From Channa striata (lineage: Eukaryota; Chordata; Actinopteri; Anabantiformes; Channidae), in the NCBI GenBank assembly GCA_033026295.1, contig CM065178.1, positions 21,343,781 through 21,407,780 on the forward strand: a stretch of 64,000 nt of DNA, read 5' to 3'. Under the pieces are notes generated by a model that did no database searches, was not told the origin of the DNA, and saw nothing but the letters and a program-made list of their open reading frames with translations. Of the stretch, positions 13,291 through 24,419 are shown piece by piece; the stretch's first letter is position 1, and every line of letters starts with the position of its first letter. Both the position numbers and the translations under genes were made by a program.

Positions 13291-13560
13291 AGAGCAATTC
13301 AACTTTTATTTATACAGCACCAAATCACAGCAGTCATCACAAGGCATTTTACAATGTGAGGTCAAGATCTTTTAGGTTTCTACAGAAACCCAACAAGTCC
13401 CCACCAGGCAACGGTGGAGAGGAAAACTCCGTTTGACAAAGGAAACCTTTTCCGTCTACCTCGGTGGGTTTGAGCAATTGGACAATGAGAAGAACAACAG
13501 GAGCGACAAAAAAATATAAAATCAGGGAGGCGATGAGCAACATCGCTGTGCCAAAACCAG
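13290..13560 (+). repeat. Teleost interspersed repeat fragment
   Basis: The block starts with CAATTCAACTTTTATTTATA and continues CAGCACCAAATCACAGCAGT, then CATCACAAGGC and TTTACAATGTGAGGTCAAG. It later has GGTTTCTACAGAAACCCAAC and GGAGAGGAAAACTCCGTTTG. This order matches a very abundant percomorph repeat whose consensus contains TATAGCACCAAATCACAACA and a GGAAAAACTCCCTTT string. The copy is truncated and diverged. Minus-strand frames here (121 and 119 codons) are therefore unlikely to be host genes. Confidence 0.7.
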
Positions 13561-13828
13561 ATATTGTCTGGATATAAACAGATATAAACCGGGATGGCGC
13601 ATGAACTGTATGGCACATTGAACCAGGCAAGACTGGCCGGCAAACAAATACAAGCAATAGGAATATGAAAGCTTGATTTTTGATAAAAAGCACGATTATG
13701 TTTACATTTGCCAACTGTAGTAAATATTTGGTTTACCATTTTACTATATTAATATAATGTTATGGTTTGCAATACCTTTACATTATCGACTATTATTACA
13801 GTAATATTCGATTATCATGCTGTTACCA

Positions 13829-14037
13829 TATGGCCTGGTGGATCAACAGGTGGAATATGAGGCTGGGATCCGGAAATCTCCGGGATCAAGTCCCAGCCCA
13901 CGCACCAGGTGCGTCCTTGAGCAGGACACTCGGCGCCGGCTCCCCGGGCGCCGCCTTTGGCTGCCCACAGTTAAATGGAGAGGACAAATTTAATTGTGAC
14001 ACGTACAGGAAAATGTCTATGCGCTCAATAAAACTTT
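13829..14037 (+). repeat. tRNA-derived SINE
   Basis: A tRNA-like head begins TGGCCTGGTGGATC near 13831. The internal promoter B-box resemblance is GGGATCAAGTCCC at 13882-13894. The body holds CGTCCTTGAGCAGGACACTC, a GCTCCCCGGGCGCCGC string and GGCTGCCCACAGTTAAATGG. The tail has AGAGGACAAATTTAATTGTG and ends CAATAAAACTT. This architecture (tRNA head, GAGCAAGGCACTC core, TTAAATGCAGAGGACAAATT tail) is the layout of widespread teleost SINEs. The copy seems close to full length but has diverged. Confidence 0.8.
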
Positions 14038-14332
14038 TGTTCTTTTCTATATTATAAAAGACTCATATTTTTATTGTTCATATACCGCAGTGCATATTAT
14101 CCTATTATACTATATTCTTACATACGTTACTGTGTATTTTATATATATAGAAAACAGACTGACTGTCAGTGCCTCACTAAATGATTTGCTTTTGCAGATT
14201 TTGTGTGTTTTTTCAATACTAATATTCAATATCAATATTCTAAGTAACTGCAGACAAAATCATTTAAAGTACTACACTGTTAACGCTGTGGTGTGTTGTG
14301 TGTGTTTGCCTGTATGGATGTTTGCCTGCAGC

Positions 14333-14350
14333 ATGTGTGTGTGTGTGTGC
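14333..14350 (+). repeat. Short (TG)n microsatellite
   Basis: Nine TG units follow a looser TG-rich stretch that begins near 14290. Confidence 0.85.
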
Positions 14351-14420
14351 ATGTATCTAAAGAGGTGTGTGCCACGTCATTGTGACGACATTTTGCCTTA
14401 AAGAGGATAAAATTAGTGTG

Positions 14421-14511
14421 ATCCTTCCACCAATATATTCACTATCCCTCCTCTGCACATGTCCAAACCATCTCAGTCTGGCCTCTCCGACTCTGTTCCT
14501 AATGCAATTGA
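14421..14511 (-). mobile_element. RTE-type LINE fragment (reverse transcriptase C-terminal part)
   Basis: The minus strand, read in one frame without a stop from about 14502 down to 14425, encodes a peptide containing EARLRWFGHVQRRDSEYIGG. The (A/T)RLRWFGHVxRR signature occurs near the C-terminus of RTE-clade LINE polyproteins, which are common in fish genomes. Only about 27 residues survive; the rest of the element, including the catalytic reverse transcriptase motifs, is absent. It is a dead fragment on the opposite strand to the neighbouring SINE and repeat copies. Confidence 0.85.
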
Positions 14512-14754
14512 ATATTTTGGATTTAGTTAAATTCTAGCTGCAACATTATAGGCAATTTAAAGACTGCTAATACTACCCCACAGAAAAGCCTGAAAAACAA
14601 AACAGTCTTTGTGGCACTTTTAATTTGCTCTGCAATAAAAGGGAAAGGACTAAATGTGACACTAACTGTGCGAAAATCACATCACACAATCTTCAAGAGT
14701 TACGGTTCATTGTTCAGTTGAACTTGGGAAAAGATGTTTGACATCAGTTTTTCC

Positions 14755-15560
14755 TTTTCTTCTCGGTGGCGAGCCGGGACTCTGGTTTATCTGCCCTTAC
14801 AGGGACATACAGCTGAGTGTCATTTGTGTAACAATAGTAATTCATGACTATGTACGTGTTGACCTATAGGTGAAATATAAAGACAAAAAGAGAAGAGGCC
14901 CAGGAACCGTGCCCTGCGGTGCTCCAGCAGAAAAAGTGGATGTAATAGTATGAAGACACACAAATACCATTAAGGATGTGATCTGCTGCGTCACAAACAG
15001 CACTGAATCCAATAATTTGAAGCACAGAGGTAAAATCTGATTCCATATTAAGCAGAAGGTTTATTTTACATTTACCACCTTACTCAGCAGACTTTCAAAA
15101 GTTTCAAAAAAGTTACAATTAAATAAATGGGCTGAAAGTTGTACTTTCCCGTACTTTGGAGAAGAACAGGAGGTTAGAGTCCGGTCAATAGTTATTTAGT
15201 GACCGTGGGTCAAGATGAGAATTCTTCAAAAGATGTTTAAAACTAGCAGGGACAATGCCAGTTCTAAGAGACGCTTTAACACTTTTCAGCTTCGAAGGTC
15301 CACAGACAGGCCAGAGATCTTTAGAAAGTTTAGCTGGTAGAGGGTCAAGAGGGCATGTAAGTCAGTTTAGAAGCCATCACCACCTTAGATAATGATTCAG
15401 GACACACGGTCTCACATTATGTAAGAGCAGAGACTAATTGGGATCCAGCATAATGCTCTAGTGGTTCTGTAAAAGAAAGAGGAAGATGAGGAGCTGATTC
15501 TGAAGCTAATGTGATGAGTCTTAATGCAGAAAAAGTAAAAATATAATAAAGTAAAAAAAG
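14755..15560 (+). repeat. Long degenerate teleost interspersed repeat, 3-prime portion
   Basis: Several phrases match a long fish repeat in the right order: ACAGCTGAGTGTCATTTGTG followed by TAACAATAGTAATTCATG, CCCTGCGGTGCTCCAGCAG, GGGTCAAGATGAGAATTCTT, GGGACAATGCCAGTTCTAAG and GGTAGAGGGTCAAGAGGGCA. The element usually contains the phrases TGTCATCTGCATAACAATG, GAGCCCTGCGGGACTCCA and GGGAGAGGGTCAAG. A second, more 5-prime copy lies at 32180-33085. It is heavily mutated and carries no long frame. Its class is uncertain from memory. Confidence 0.65.
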
Positions 15561-15789
15561 TAAAGAACTGAAGGAAGGTTTTCTTTAATTACATTTAGCA
15601 AAGGTGTCAAACAAGTCTGGGATTGTCTACTAAACACAGATTATGTCTCCACAAGATATAGATATAGACATGTGTCTCATTTGGTTTATATATAAAACCG
15701 ATGCCTGCAAATTTAAAATGCGACCATTTTTTAAATTCCATACTACGTGCTGTACGCCAAGATTCAGCCAGATTAGTCATTCTTGTTTT

Positions 15790-16010
15790 TGTTTGTGCGT
15801 ATGTGTTATTTCATATCTCCCGCCGATCCTGTTACCTCTGACAGCTCGTTTCTTGTTGACTTCCTGAGTCTTTGCTCCAGATCTGCTTCAGAAAGTTTTT
15901 CTGCCATTTGGAGCCCGGTGCCTTCTGTCTGCCCTACCGATGACCTGCTGCTGTTCTTGTTTTCCCTGCAGTTGTGTGAGCCTCCTGTGTGCAGCCCCAT
16001 GTTCAAGAGT
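15790..16010 (+). repeat. Possible degenerate teleost repeat, pyrimidine-rich
   Basis: Strings such as TTGTTGACTTCCTGAGTCTT, TTTTTCTGCCATTTGGAGCC and TGCCTTCTGTCTGCCCTACC resemble the CT-rich ends of abundant fish repeats full of CCTGCC and TCTGCC words. No boundaries or terminal repeats are visible, so the call is weak. The frames of 86 codons plus and 66 codons minus in this interval are read as non-coding. Confidence 0.3.
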
Positions 16011-17947
16011 TTAGTTAGAGAGAGGAATGAGCTTTCAACTTAGAGGAAAAGAAGGAAAAGAAGATTCCTTATTGTGAGAACTCGGGACCAAACAATGTCT
16101 AGTTTGAGGAGGCGCCAACAAATGAAAAAAAGTGGCCCGTTGTGTCTAAAAGTCATTGTGGTTTCACTCAGGAACTCATGGCACTAAATGACAGTTAAAT
16201 TTAGTCTTTCTTGGATGTTTAATATCGATTAGTTTGGCTGTGGCAGCTGCTCTAAGTGGTAGCTGTGATCTAAAAGACAAATTCGATGATGACCCAACCT
16301 GGCTGTTTTTCGGTGACATTTAATGGAACAAGCGTGATGCTAAACAAATACAGAAACATATCTGACATTTACAGAGATGCACAGTGTTATTATCATACAC
16401 CAACTACTTTTTTCTCAAATAAGCCCTTTCCAGTGTGACGGCCACTGAAGACATTTATTGTCGGTGACTCACGGAGGGGAAGGAGTGGAAGGCCTGATGC
16501 TGACTTTTTTGCCCACGTCCCGAGAGAGAGGACGGTGAAGTGATGGGCCCCCCAGAGAGCAGGGGGGACATCCAAAGGTCAGGCCTCTGCCCTTCTCCTC
16601 TGAGACGCTGGACAAGCAGTGGCAGCCTGTCACAAAGAGCAACATTTCTATCTAGAAATCCACTGTTTTCCTGCCTTTTAACTGTGTCTTCCATAACTAC
16701 GGATGCCTCAGAACGAGCTATATTTTTGTTTCTGCTCTGTTTGCCATCCAGCATTGGTTCCCATGGCAATAGTGCAGGAGAGGCAAGTTCCCCCTTTGTA
16801 AAAGCAAGGAGCTCCCTGTCTTTTGACTTTCAGGCAATCCACTTCTGGTGATATCCCTGCTGTGCTTACCAGGCAGAACCAGGAAAGAGATACATGATTT
16901 TGTCTCTTTGCGAATGTTCGGTTTTTCACCCGACAGAGACATGCAGGTTCACACACACAGATACAGAGTAGGTGTCAGGAGCTGGGCTCTGATGAATCTG
17001 TACGTCCGCGGGCGTGTTGCGTTGTGCTGACTGGGCTTGTTTGCAATGAACAGGACGGTTGTCATGTGACCTGTCCACCGCACAAACAATGTTGGGGACC
17101 CGTCTTTTTTTTTTTCCTGTCCGATAACTTCTGTGTTAATGTATAGTTCCACTGGAAGCCGGACGTCTGTTGCATAACGTTGCCTTGTGATGTAGCTGGG
17201 CTCCTGTTGAATGTCTTTTATTTCCAGCTTTTTGTGCGACTTTAATACCTGCACAGCAGCGAGTGAGTGCGTAGACGTGCTCAGGTCACTGACCTGCTCC
17301 GGCGTCCTGCATTTTTGTCCTCGTGTCTCTTATTCACTGAGGTCGACCTCGTGTTAGCTTCTGTCGCCGTTCGCCGCCAGCGCCTGCGTCTCAGCTGGAA
17401 TGGATTATGTGTCACTCACGCTTGTGTCTACAGAGGGGTATTGCTGACCTATTGCTCCGAAAATCAGTCTTGCGTACTGGGGCTGCAGTTTATAATATAC
17501 ATGTAATTTTCATAATTGCTGAGGAATCAATGCATTGGAATACAGGCTCGATGTCGTGGGCTGCAAACAAATAGGCTTTCAGCTGTGAGTTTGTGTTTGT
17601 GTAGTGGGAACCTCCGGTGCCCTGAGTTGTTTTTGAGCATCAGTTGTGCAAACCATCGGAAATTCATGCTAGATAGAGTCGTTCAAACTATCTCAGCAGC
17701 GGCTGCAGTAACAACTAATGACATTTTTGGGGAAAACTTGCTAATCTTGCCCACAACTATCCCCATCTACATATGTGTCATTAATGTCAGTGTTGTTGTT
17801 TCCTCTGTCGAGTTTTGCCATACTCTTTTTTTTTTTTTTGTTTTTAATGGAAAAGTGGAAGTTGTTGTCGATCAGAGATAATTAGGCCCACGTCTGGTCC
17901 CTTGTGGAATACATTTTAAAAAAACGACCTGGTAGCCAGGCAGAGAC

Positions 17948-18055
17948 CAGGCTGGGATGCACAAGTCTGCACGACCAAATCCAGACTCTGTGAGCGAGAC
18001 ACATGAATTTTTATGTAATATGAGAAATGTACATTATATGTGCTCAGTGATGAAC
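17948..18055 (+). repeat. SINE remnant, same family as 54990-55168
   Basis: CAGGCTGGGATGCACAAGTC plus TGC at 17948-17970 matches 55017-55039 at 22 of 23 positions. Further on, CTCAGTGATGA at 18042-18052 matches the string in the tail of the other copy, in the same order. The central part is shortened or lost. The head upstream (GACCTGGTAGCCAGG) is too diverged to define an A box. Confidence 0.55.
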
Positions 18056-18214
18056 AAGAAAAAATCTAAATAATTCTGATGTTGTTGACGCGTTTTCGCT
18101 CGTACATGGTGCCAGCCTCATTACTTTTGATTAGAACTGGGTTTGCATATAGAAGAGGGGACTTATCATATAAGTCTTATTGTTACATTTTCTCTGTAAT
18201 AATTTGATGACACA

Positions 18215-18430
18215 GTTTCAATTCCCTTTTGAAAAATGCCGTTTTCTTGACTCATTACTTTGGGCAAAATAAAATCAAATCTTCATTAAGGGCTAGACGA
18301 GCTACGGAGGCTACCTGCAATCTACCAGCCGCTCCCATCAGCGTAATTCCGTGCAGAACAGTGTTGAGCTGTGTATTTGTTGACTCTCGCCTTATTGTCA
18401 GGGCACCAATCGCAGCCAATTAGCGTTTCA
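18215..18430. promoter_or_regulatory. Candidate conserved non-coding element
   Basis: Two CCAAT words occur close together (CACCAATCG near 18404 and CCAATTAGCG at 18416-18425), with TTCATTAAGG and GACTCATTAC words. CpGs are retained (GACGAGCTACGG). No repeat or coding frame is evident. It is inferred from texture only. Confidence 0.2.
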
Positions 18431-20036
18431 TTCACATTCACCAACAACACTGTCCTATAGGTATATTAGCAGGAAACATCAAGACTCCAAACCTATTTAA
18501 GTATTTCAAATTCCTTATGAGTTATGAAAGTCACACAAGCCCTCAGTCACCTCAGCAAATGCATAAACTTTTGGCAACCCCGTAAGCTTGTTGTTGTTCT
18601 ACAGCCCTCGCGCCTCCTAAACGGGAGTGGAGAGAGACGGGGAGAGAGGGCTAATCCGCCTCGGCGACTTTGGGACAAGCTTGCTTCTCCTTCAGGGGTG
18701 GTGAACATGGCTGGGAGCTGCCAGCCTGCATGCACAAAGACACGCTGATCCCACATGAGCACAAGTGACAAAAAACGAGGGAAAAGCAGAGCGCCGACAG
18801 TGACGGCGTAGTACAACAAGCACGTCAGGACGGAAAGGTCACACGAGCGGCGCAGGTCTGGTTGTGTGGTGATTATGCGAAGCAGATGCGGCTTCAAAAG
18901 AATTGCAGCCGCTAAATGCAACGATCCCTTTGTGTCGCTACGAAGGGCATCAAGAGCCGACACAACATCGTCATTTTTGTAATTATTTGATGTTTCACCG
19001 CTGATCCGACTGTTAAAAGCTTAAACCGCGTTGATCTTAATTATCTATAAATGGCGAGCTTCGCTTTTTAAGCGTGGAAACATCTTCCCAGTTCTACATT
19101 GCACACAAAGCAGCAAACATTGTTAGCCGGGCCCAAAAAAAAAACCCTCCTCGCATCTCATCCATATAAAGGACTTTACACTTTGAGCACAGAGGGAGAG
19201 CAAAAAAACTTTTAACAATCTTCAATACAGGCCAGTGCTTTGACTTAAACTTGTGCTTATTAGCTGTAGACTTAACATTTTTGGTGGATTCTTTTTTTGG
19301 CTCGGCCCCAAGAGTTTTTTTTTTTTTTCTTTTCAGGAAGAAAAAAACTTCCCGAGGTTCCCGTGAGTCATTACTCAGCCACAGGCTTTTAATGAGAATA
19401 TAGATATCACCAAAACACACGGCACAAACACTCTCAGTTACAGTCGACACCGGCTGTTTGATGCTGCCACCCTTGGAAAACATGAGCTGTTAACTTGTAA
19501 GCAGAAGGTTATGAGAATTTTAGTCATGCAATTTTTAAGGAATCTGAAGGACACTGTTCCGAATAAATGAATGAAAACAGTCAATTACATGCTTTGCAAC
19601 TTTCAGAAACACTGCGCCCACCGCGTTCGATCGACTTGCATCAACAGCTTATAAAGTCGGCCATCAGATACATTAGGTTGGAGTTTTGGTCAAAGCTGCT
19701 CCTACAAGATTTGGGATTGTGGTCAATGTACGTCTGTAGAAATCAGCAGGTGCCGTGAATAAAAAATATACGAAACAGGTACAATCAGATCAGCAGCAGT
19801 TATTATTCTGTTCTATCAGGGAATTAGTCCCGACTGCAGTGATGAGTTTGCTCACAGCTGAAGACGCTCGTCATTTTTCACTCTTTATTAATCTCAGTGT
19901 AATAACTTCTGACATCACAGGAGCTTCATTCGTATAATTTTCTATAGGAAACTGGATGTAAACGGCTTTTTTCTTCCCGTCTTTCAGTTCACATTAGTCA
20001 GATTGGTTTTGGATACAACACCTTGTTTATCTCCTC

Positions 20037-20040
<4 letters not shown>

Positions 20041-20075
<35 letters not shown>

Positions 20076-20088
20076 CTGTGTGTGTGTG
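20041..20088 (+). repeat. (TG)n microsatellite, interrupted
   Basis: Seventeen uninterrupted TG units from 20041 are followed by AC and a further imperfect TG run to about 20088. It is a typical fish dinucleotide microsatellite. Confidence 0.95.
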
Positions 20089-20323
20089 AGTGTGCGCGGG
20101 TGGGGGATAGGGGGAAGGTTGTGTTGTGCTGTTTGTGGTGGTGTGTGTTCATTCATGCAAGCGTACACATGCCATCTGTTCGGGCTAGATATGCCACCTT
20201 GTCCTGATCCTGTGTGTGAACAACCCTCAACGCCGGTTCCAACCCCGGCTAAGCACTGACTGATGTGGACGACTGGGCCTATCTTACCAAACAACTCTCT
20301 AATTGCCAGCTCTGTCTGGTTTA

Positions 20324-20340
20324 GAAAAAAAAAAAAAAAA
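20324..20340 (+). repeat. Poly(A) tract
   Basis: A run of about 17 A ends in TAAATTAAAA. It could mark the 3-prime end of an old retroposon, but no element is recognisable upstream. Confidence 0.8.
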
Positions 20341-20711
20341 TAAATTAAAAACACTCAAGCTGAGGATAAATTCCAATTTAACATTATGGGATTATGACTC
20401 CGTGATTCATGAATATTTAAGTTGTGCTACGCTCCGATTGAGCAAAGTGTGGGAAAGTACAATGTTTGGCTTTTCCTCTCTCTTGTCTTAAAATATTGCT
20501 GCAATTCAGCTTCGCCACACTGTTGCTCGTTATTTGAATTTATTCCGACTCACACGAAAGAGAAGTTGACGCTTCAACCTGAGGCATTATCCTCACCTGC
20601 ACAGTTAATTTTACGTTTCAAAATTAGATAAAGAAAATCAGCTTATTGTCACTATGATAATGTATGACTCTGAATTACTGCTACAGCTCGGGATAAGATA
20701 AACTATAGTGC

Positions 20712-20713
<2 letters not shown>

Positions 20714-20751
<38 letters not shown>
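20714..20751 (+). repeat. (TG)n microsatellite
   Basis: About 19 uninterrupted GT units end in GCGCGCC. This is the second long TG array within 700 bp. Confidence 0.95.
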
Positions 20752-20756
<5 letters not shown>

Positions 20757-20949
20757 CATTATGAATAAGATTAAAGTTACACAAACAGGCTTTTCTCTCC
20801 AGACCGAGCTGAGGACTCCTCTGCTCCCCTACTCCCCATCGTCTCCTCTTCTTCAGCTGCCAGTGTCAACGTTCTGGATCAGTGACCGGGCCAGATGGCT
20901 GCAGAACACAGTCCCCTCTCTCCTCCTTCTCTACTTACACCACTGTTCT

Positions 20950-20986
20950 CCCCCCCCCACCGACCCCCCCACACACACACACACAC
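20950..20986 (+). repeat. C-rich and (CA)n low-complexity tract
   Basis: A run of nine C, an ACCGA spacer and seven C lead into a (CA)8 run. The interval 20810-21250 around it is pyrimidine-rich, which is why long frames (139 and 93 codons) stay open by chance. Confidence 0.85.
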
Positions 20987-21329
20987 TTGCCCCCCAGCAC
21001 TTTTCCATCTCTTTTTTCATCTCTCCTCACTCCTCTATCTGCGCACACATGCATGGCGCTGTAGCAGAGGATACACTGCTCTCCGTTGCCCAGGGCTCTG
21101 CTGTCAAGCCTTTCCCAAGCTCAACTTCCCAAGCCTGACGGGTGTGTGTCTCCTGCGTCGTCTCCCCGAGAAATGAAAGGAGCCTGCGCTCACTTCCCTG
21201 CTTCTCATCTGCCTTCTCACCCTCATTCTCCTCCTTGATCTGTCTAACCGTCAGACACAGGCACATTAGCATTTTTTAAGAAATAAAGTGCGGAACCAGA
21301 GGAACTATCTTCCAGCCAGAACCAAACAG

Positions 21330-21342
21330 CCCCCCCCCCCCC
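21330..21342 (+). repeat. Poly(C) tract
   Basis: Thirteen consecutive C follow AAACAG and precede TTTTATAAC. Confidence 0.9.
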
Positions 21343-22669
21343 TTTTATAACTTGAATGATTTCAGCCGCTAAAAACAAACTTCCTGTAACCTGGGTGTTC
21401 ATCAAATACAACTCACCAGCTACACAAAACCAATATTTTCATATTTAATCCCCCCAAAAATGAACCCACTTTGAGTCATGTAGGTACATTTCTTATTCAT
21501 CACAGCATGTTCGAGCTGGAACCAGCACGTGCACATGTACAACGACATAATTCAGTTTACAGTAGCTTATTATACAGCAGATCAACATAAAAATGACACA
21601 ACAAATGTCTGCAATAAGTTGCTCCAGAATCAAGACATTACAGCCATTTTTGTATTAATCAGTACAAATGCAAATCGCTCCTAAAAATCAGCTACTCACA
21701 TGCATAAAACACTCATGAAATATGCACAAGCACATCAAAAACTGGAGAGAAAATAAAGTTTAGCCTCAAAACTAAGGTCTCAGCTGCGTTCCTTATCTCC
21801 ACTGCTCTTTGCCTCACGGTCCATGGAGGTCGTCCATTGAGTTGGTCTTCATCTGAAACAAACGAAACAGAGAATAACTGCTGATGCCTGAGGAACAAAC
21901 TTCCCCTGAAGCTGCAGGCTCAGCAGGATTGAGACATTCCTGAACAATTTCTTACTTTATTTTTTGCAATCGTTGGCCCCTGGTCGGGCCGAAATGTTGC
22001 CCTCGCCATGTTTCCACTTATTACAACCGCCTCGTTTGCCTGTATCGATATGCTGGCGTTGGCTGAGCCTTGACTGTCTTCAACATTTCAGAAAGACAAT
22101 TTGCCAAAACCACACGTTGGGAAAGACGAGTCACTGTCAACAGATTTGCAAATAAAAGATTTCTTCCAATTTGATACAGTGAACATAAAAGCAGTCATAA
22201 ATAAAGATAACTTTTTGTCAGAGCTCCGTGGCTCAGGAATATGACATCAAAGCTAATTTATATGAGAGTCATGTGAAACGTAGGTATTTCTTCAGATTTC
22301 TACTATCTGTTTTATACACTAAGACGTTTATATAAAAAAAACAATAAGTTGCTTATTGGGGATATCAATACTGGACAAGTCTGTGATCAAAACCATTTTT
22401 AACAGATCTACAACGTGAGTGGATGAAAACGGGGGCGTGGTTAAGAAAGGAAAGGCTGCGGATGAGGTTCAACAAAAACAACACCGACAAAATCACCGTT
22501 GTAATTGTGGGTCTGTGATTGGTCGCGATCTCAGGTCTTCTTTGTCTCGCAGCGTTTTCCCAGACCTCTCACGCGGACTGTCAGGATGTTTTATTAGCCC
22601 TGTTCTATGTAAAGCAATAAAAAGCAATTGCATTACGCATTACAAGCAAAGGCGATCAATAAATCATAA

Positions 22670-22925
22670 CTGATCATGTGGCGCACACTGCGGCACAATG
22701 AATTCCCCCAATCACTCGACACCTGTGCAGCGTGATGCATGTGCTGTTTGTTTTCGCCTGCATTTGGCTGTAAATGATTTCAATTATCGGCCCCTGCTCG
22801 TTCAAACCCGACCCCCACGCAAGGTCACGGGCGAATGTGAGAGTAATATTGCGATGATGTCCCTGGGGGAATTTATTATCCCGGACACTGTGCAGGTAGT
22901 GCTCCAAACCCCGTCAAATCAATAC
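22670..22925. promoter_or_regulatory. Candidate conserved non-coding element
   Basis: Words include CATAACTGATCATGTGGCGC near 22666, CAATTATCGG at 22781-22790 and GAATTTATTATCCCGG near 22869. They are interleaved with CpG-containing GC-rich words (GACACCTGTGCAGCGTGATG). There is no long frame and no repeat. Two ATTATC (GATA-like) cores lie about 90 bp apart. It is called on texture only. Confidence 0.25.
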
Positions 22926-23146
22926 TCATCATTTAGTGGAACACATATGTGAAAGGTGAAAATGTAATTTTCGCCTCCATTTGCAGCCCAACAGCCGTCG
23001 GTGTGGCCAGAACACATGTAGTGTGGCCATTAAAGTCATCTGTCCTCATAAAGGAAATAGTGTAAATATCAAGCTTGATTTGCTTTCTTCTGATCTCCGT
23101 TTCCCCTTCTCCGCGGAAGAGTGACTGAAGGCTGTTTTGTATGCGT

Positions 23147-23173
23147 CTGTGTGTGTGTGTGTGTGTGTGTGTG
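23147..23173 (+). repeat. (TG)n microsatellite
   Basis: Around 13 uninterrupted TG units follow GCGTC and precede CTGCATACAG. Confidence 0.9.
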
Positions 23174-23280
23174 CTGCATACAGACATTTTCATGTCTTAA
23201 AAGGATGTGGGTGTATATGAGAGAGCCAATTACAGTGTTAGAGCTTTGACAATATGACAGCTTTTCCACCGTGACATGGC

Positions 23281-23305
23281 AAAAAAAAAAAAAAAAAAAA
23301 AAAAA
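23281..23305 (+). repeat. Poly(A) tract, 25 nt
   Basis: Twenty-five consecutive A follow GTGACATGGC and precede GACACTG. No retroposon body is recognisable immediately upstream. Confidence 0.95.
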
Positions 23306-23374
23306 GACACTGTTTTCTGAAAACTTTTTATCCAGATCAATACCTTTCGAGGTGTAATGGCGTATGCCCGGAAT

Positions 23375-23560
23375 AAATGATGAAATGCGCGGGTATATGT
23401 GCGAGTAACAATCCGGAGAATTGTATCCCTGAAGCCCATCTCTCTGGAGCTAATTACGACATAACCATTAGGCACAAGGCAGGCGAGTCTCAGCTGGAAT
23501 TAGGTTTTAATTGGACGCCCGTAATTGGCTTATTGTACTTGGAGGGAGAATTGAACGTGG
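23375..23560. promoter_or_regulatory. Candidate conserved non-coding element
   Basis: The block carries TAATTA at 23451-23456 in GAGCTAATTACGACATAACC, then GGAATTAGGTTTTAATTGG and CCCGTAATTGGCTTATTG. That gives four ATTA/AATTG homeodomain-type cores within about 80 bp, with CpGs kept. The plus-strand frame at 23377-23592 has no family signature. Confidence 0.3.
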
Positions 23561-24419
23561 CGGCAGAATCTTACTGCGAGGTGGCAAAGTGAGAGTTTCA
23601 GTCCGTCTCCGCCAGACAGATATTTTAGAATACAAAAGACTTTTGGTTTGCTTTGCGTTCGACTTGTGCTCCTTGGTGGCTCGCTGTCTTTTTCACAAAC
23701 GCAAATGGCTGCCTGTGCACTGAGACTCAAATTAATATATTGGTGCAAAGAGCCAAAGCAGCAATTTGCTAAATGGAGGCTAATGGTAGGGGCGTGTTCC
23801 CTTCTGACTGGGTTCACACTCCAGTTAAGTGGGTAATTTAAACAATTTTTGCACCTAGGAATGGTTAACACGGTATTAGAAACCCAGCCCCTCTTCCTCC
23901 GGTGACTTTTGACCTTTTCATTATCTGTCACAATGAGGGTCCTGTGATATCCTGTGCTACCTTCACCTTTTTCTTTACTTCCTGACTAATAATGTCAGTC
24001 AGTGTATATATTAACATAACAACTAGTCTTCAATAATGTTCACACAAGGGGGATTTTTTTTGAACATGGTGAATGAAACTTCCTTAGTTCTTTATGTAAT
24101 TATTTCCTTCATAGAAAATAAAAAAAAAATTGACAGTGTTTTGTGAAGTTTCCAAGCCTTTTCCAAACTTTAAATGCTGCAGATTTGTATTCCACTGTTA
24201 TTCCATCACATCCACGTTCAAATTTAATCCTGATTGGTTTTGGACCACAAGAAAGACAGAGCAGCCAATTTAAGGACACGGGGAACCTGAACAGTCAGCC
24301 AAGGATCTGAATTTAATGTCACCAAAAGATTTGATTTTTTTTCTGAATTTCCAGCACTTCTCGTGCATGGAGAGATGATGATAATAAAATAAGATACTTA
24401 CAGTCATTTCTGCACACAG

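Larger units (their letters stand above)
16010..20040. other. Non-coding sequence, mostly single copy
   Basis: No gene is recognised. The minus-strand frame at 18547-18963 (138 codons) has no domain and overlaps a plus-strand frame. T tracts lie at 17106-17115, near 17826 and near 19316. A small GGGCCCCCCAGAGAGCAGGG snap-back lies near 16542. A SINE remnant is at 17948-18055. The interval 18215-18430 resembles a regulatory element; the same may hold for 18950-19080. Confidence 0.5.
20760..24410. other. Non-coding sequence with several regulatory-looking blocks
   Basis: No gene is supported. Low-complexity tracts occur at 20950, 21330, 23147 and 23281. The intervals 22670-22925 and 23375-23560 have conserved-element texture and are listed separately. 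A minus-strand stretch at 21713-21862 has a good splice-acceptor-like sequence in front of an open frame and is discussed as a weak exon candidate. Confidence 0.5.

Noticed and set aside
13349..13739. 119- and 121-codon minus-strand frames with hydrophobic stretches
   Set aside because: They overlap a recognised teleost interspersed repeat and are open in two frames of the same strand, so a membrane protein is unlikely.
18547..18963. 138-codon minus-strand frame
   Set aside because: No domain or signal is recognisable, it overlaps a plus-strand frame, and it has no start or splice context. It is a chance frame.
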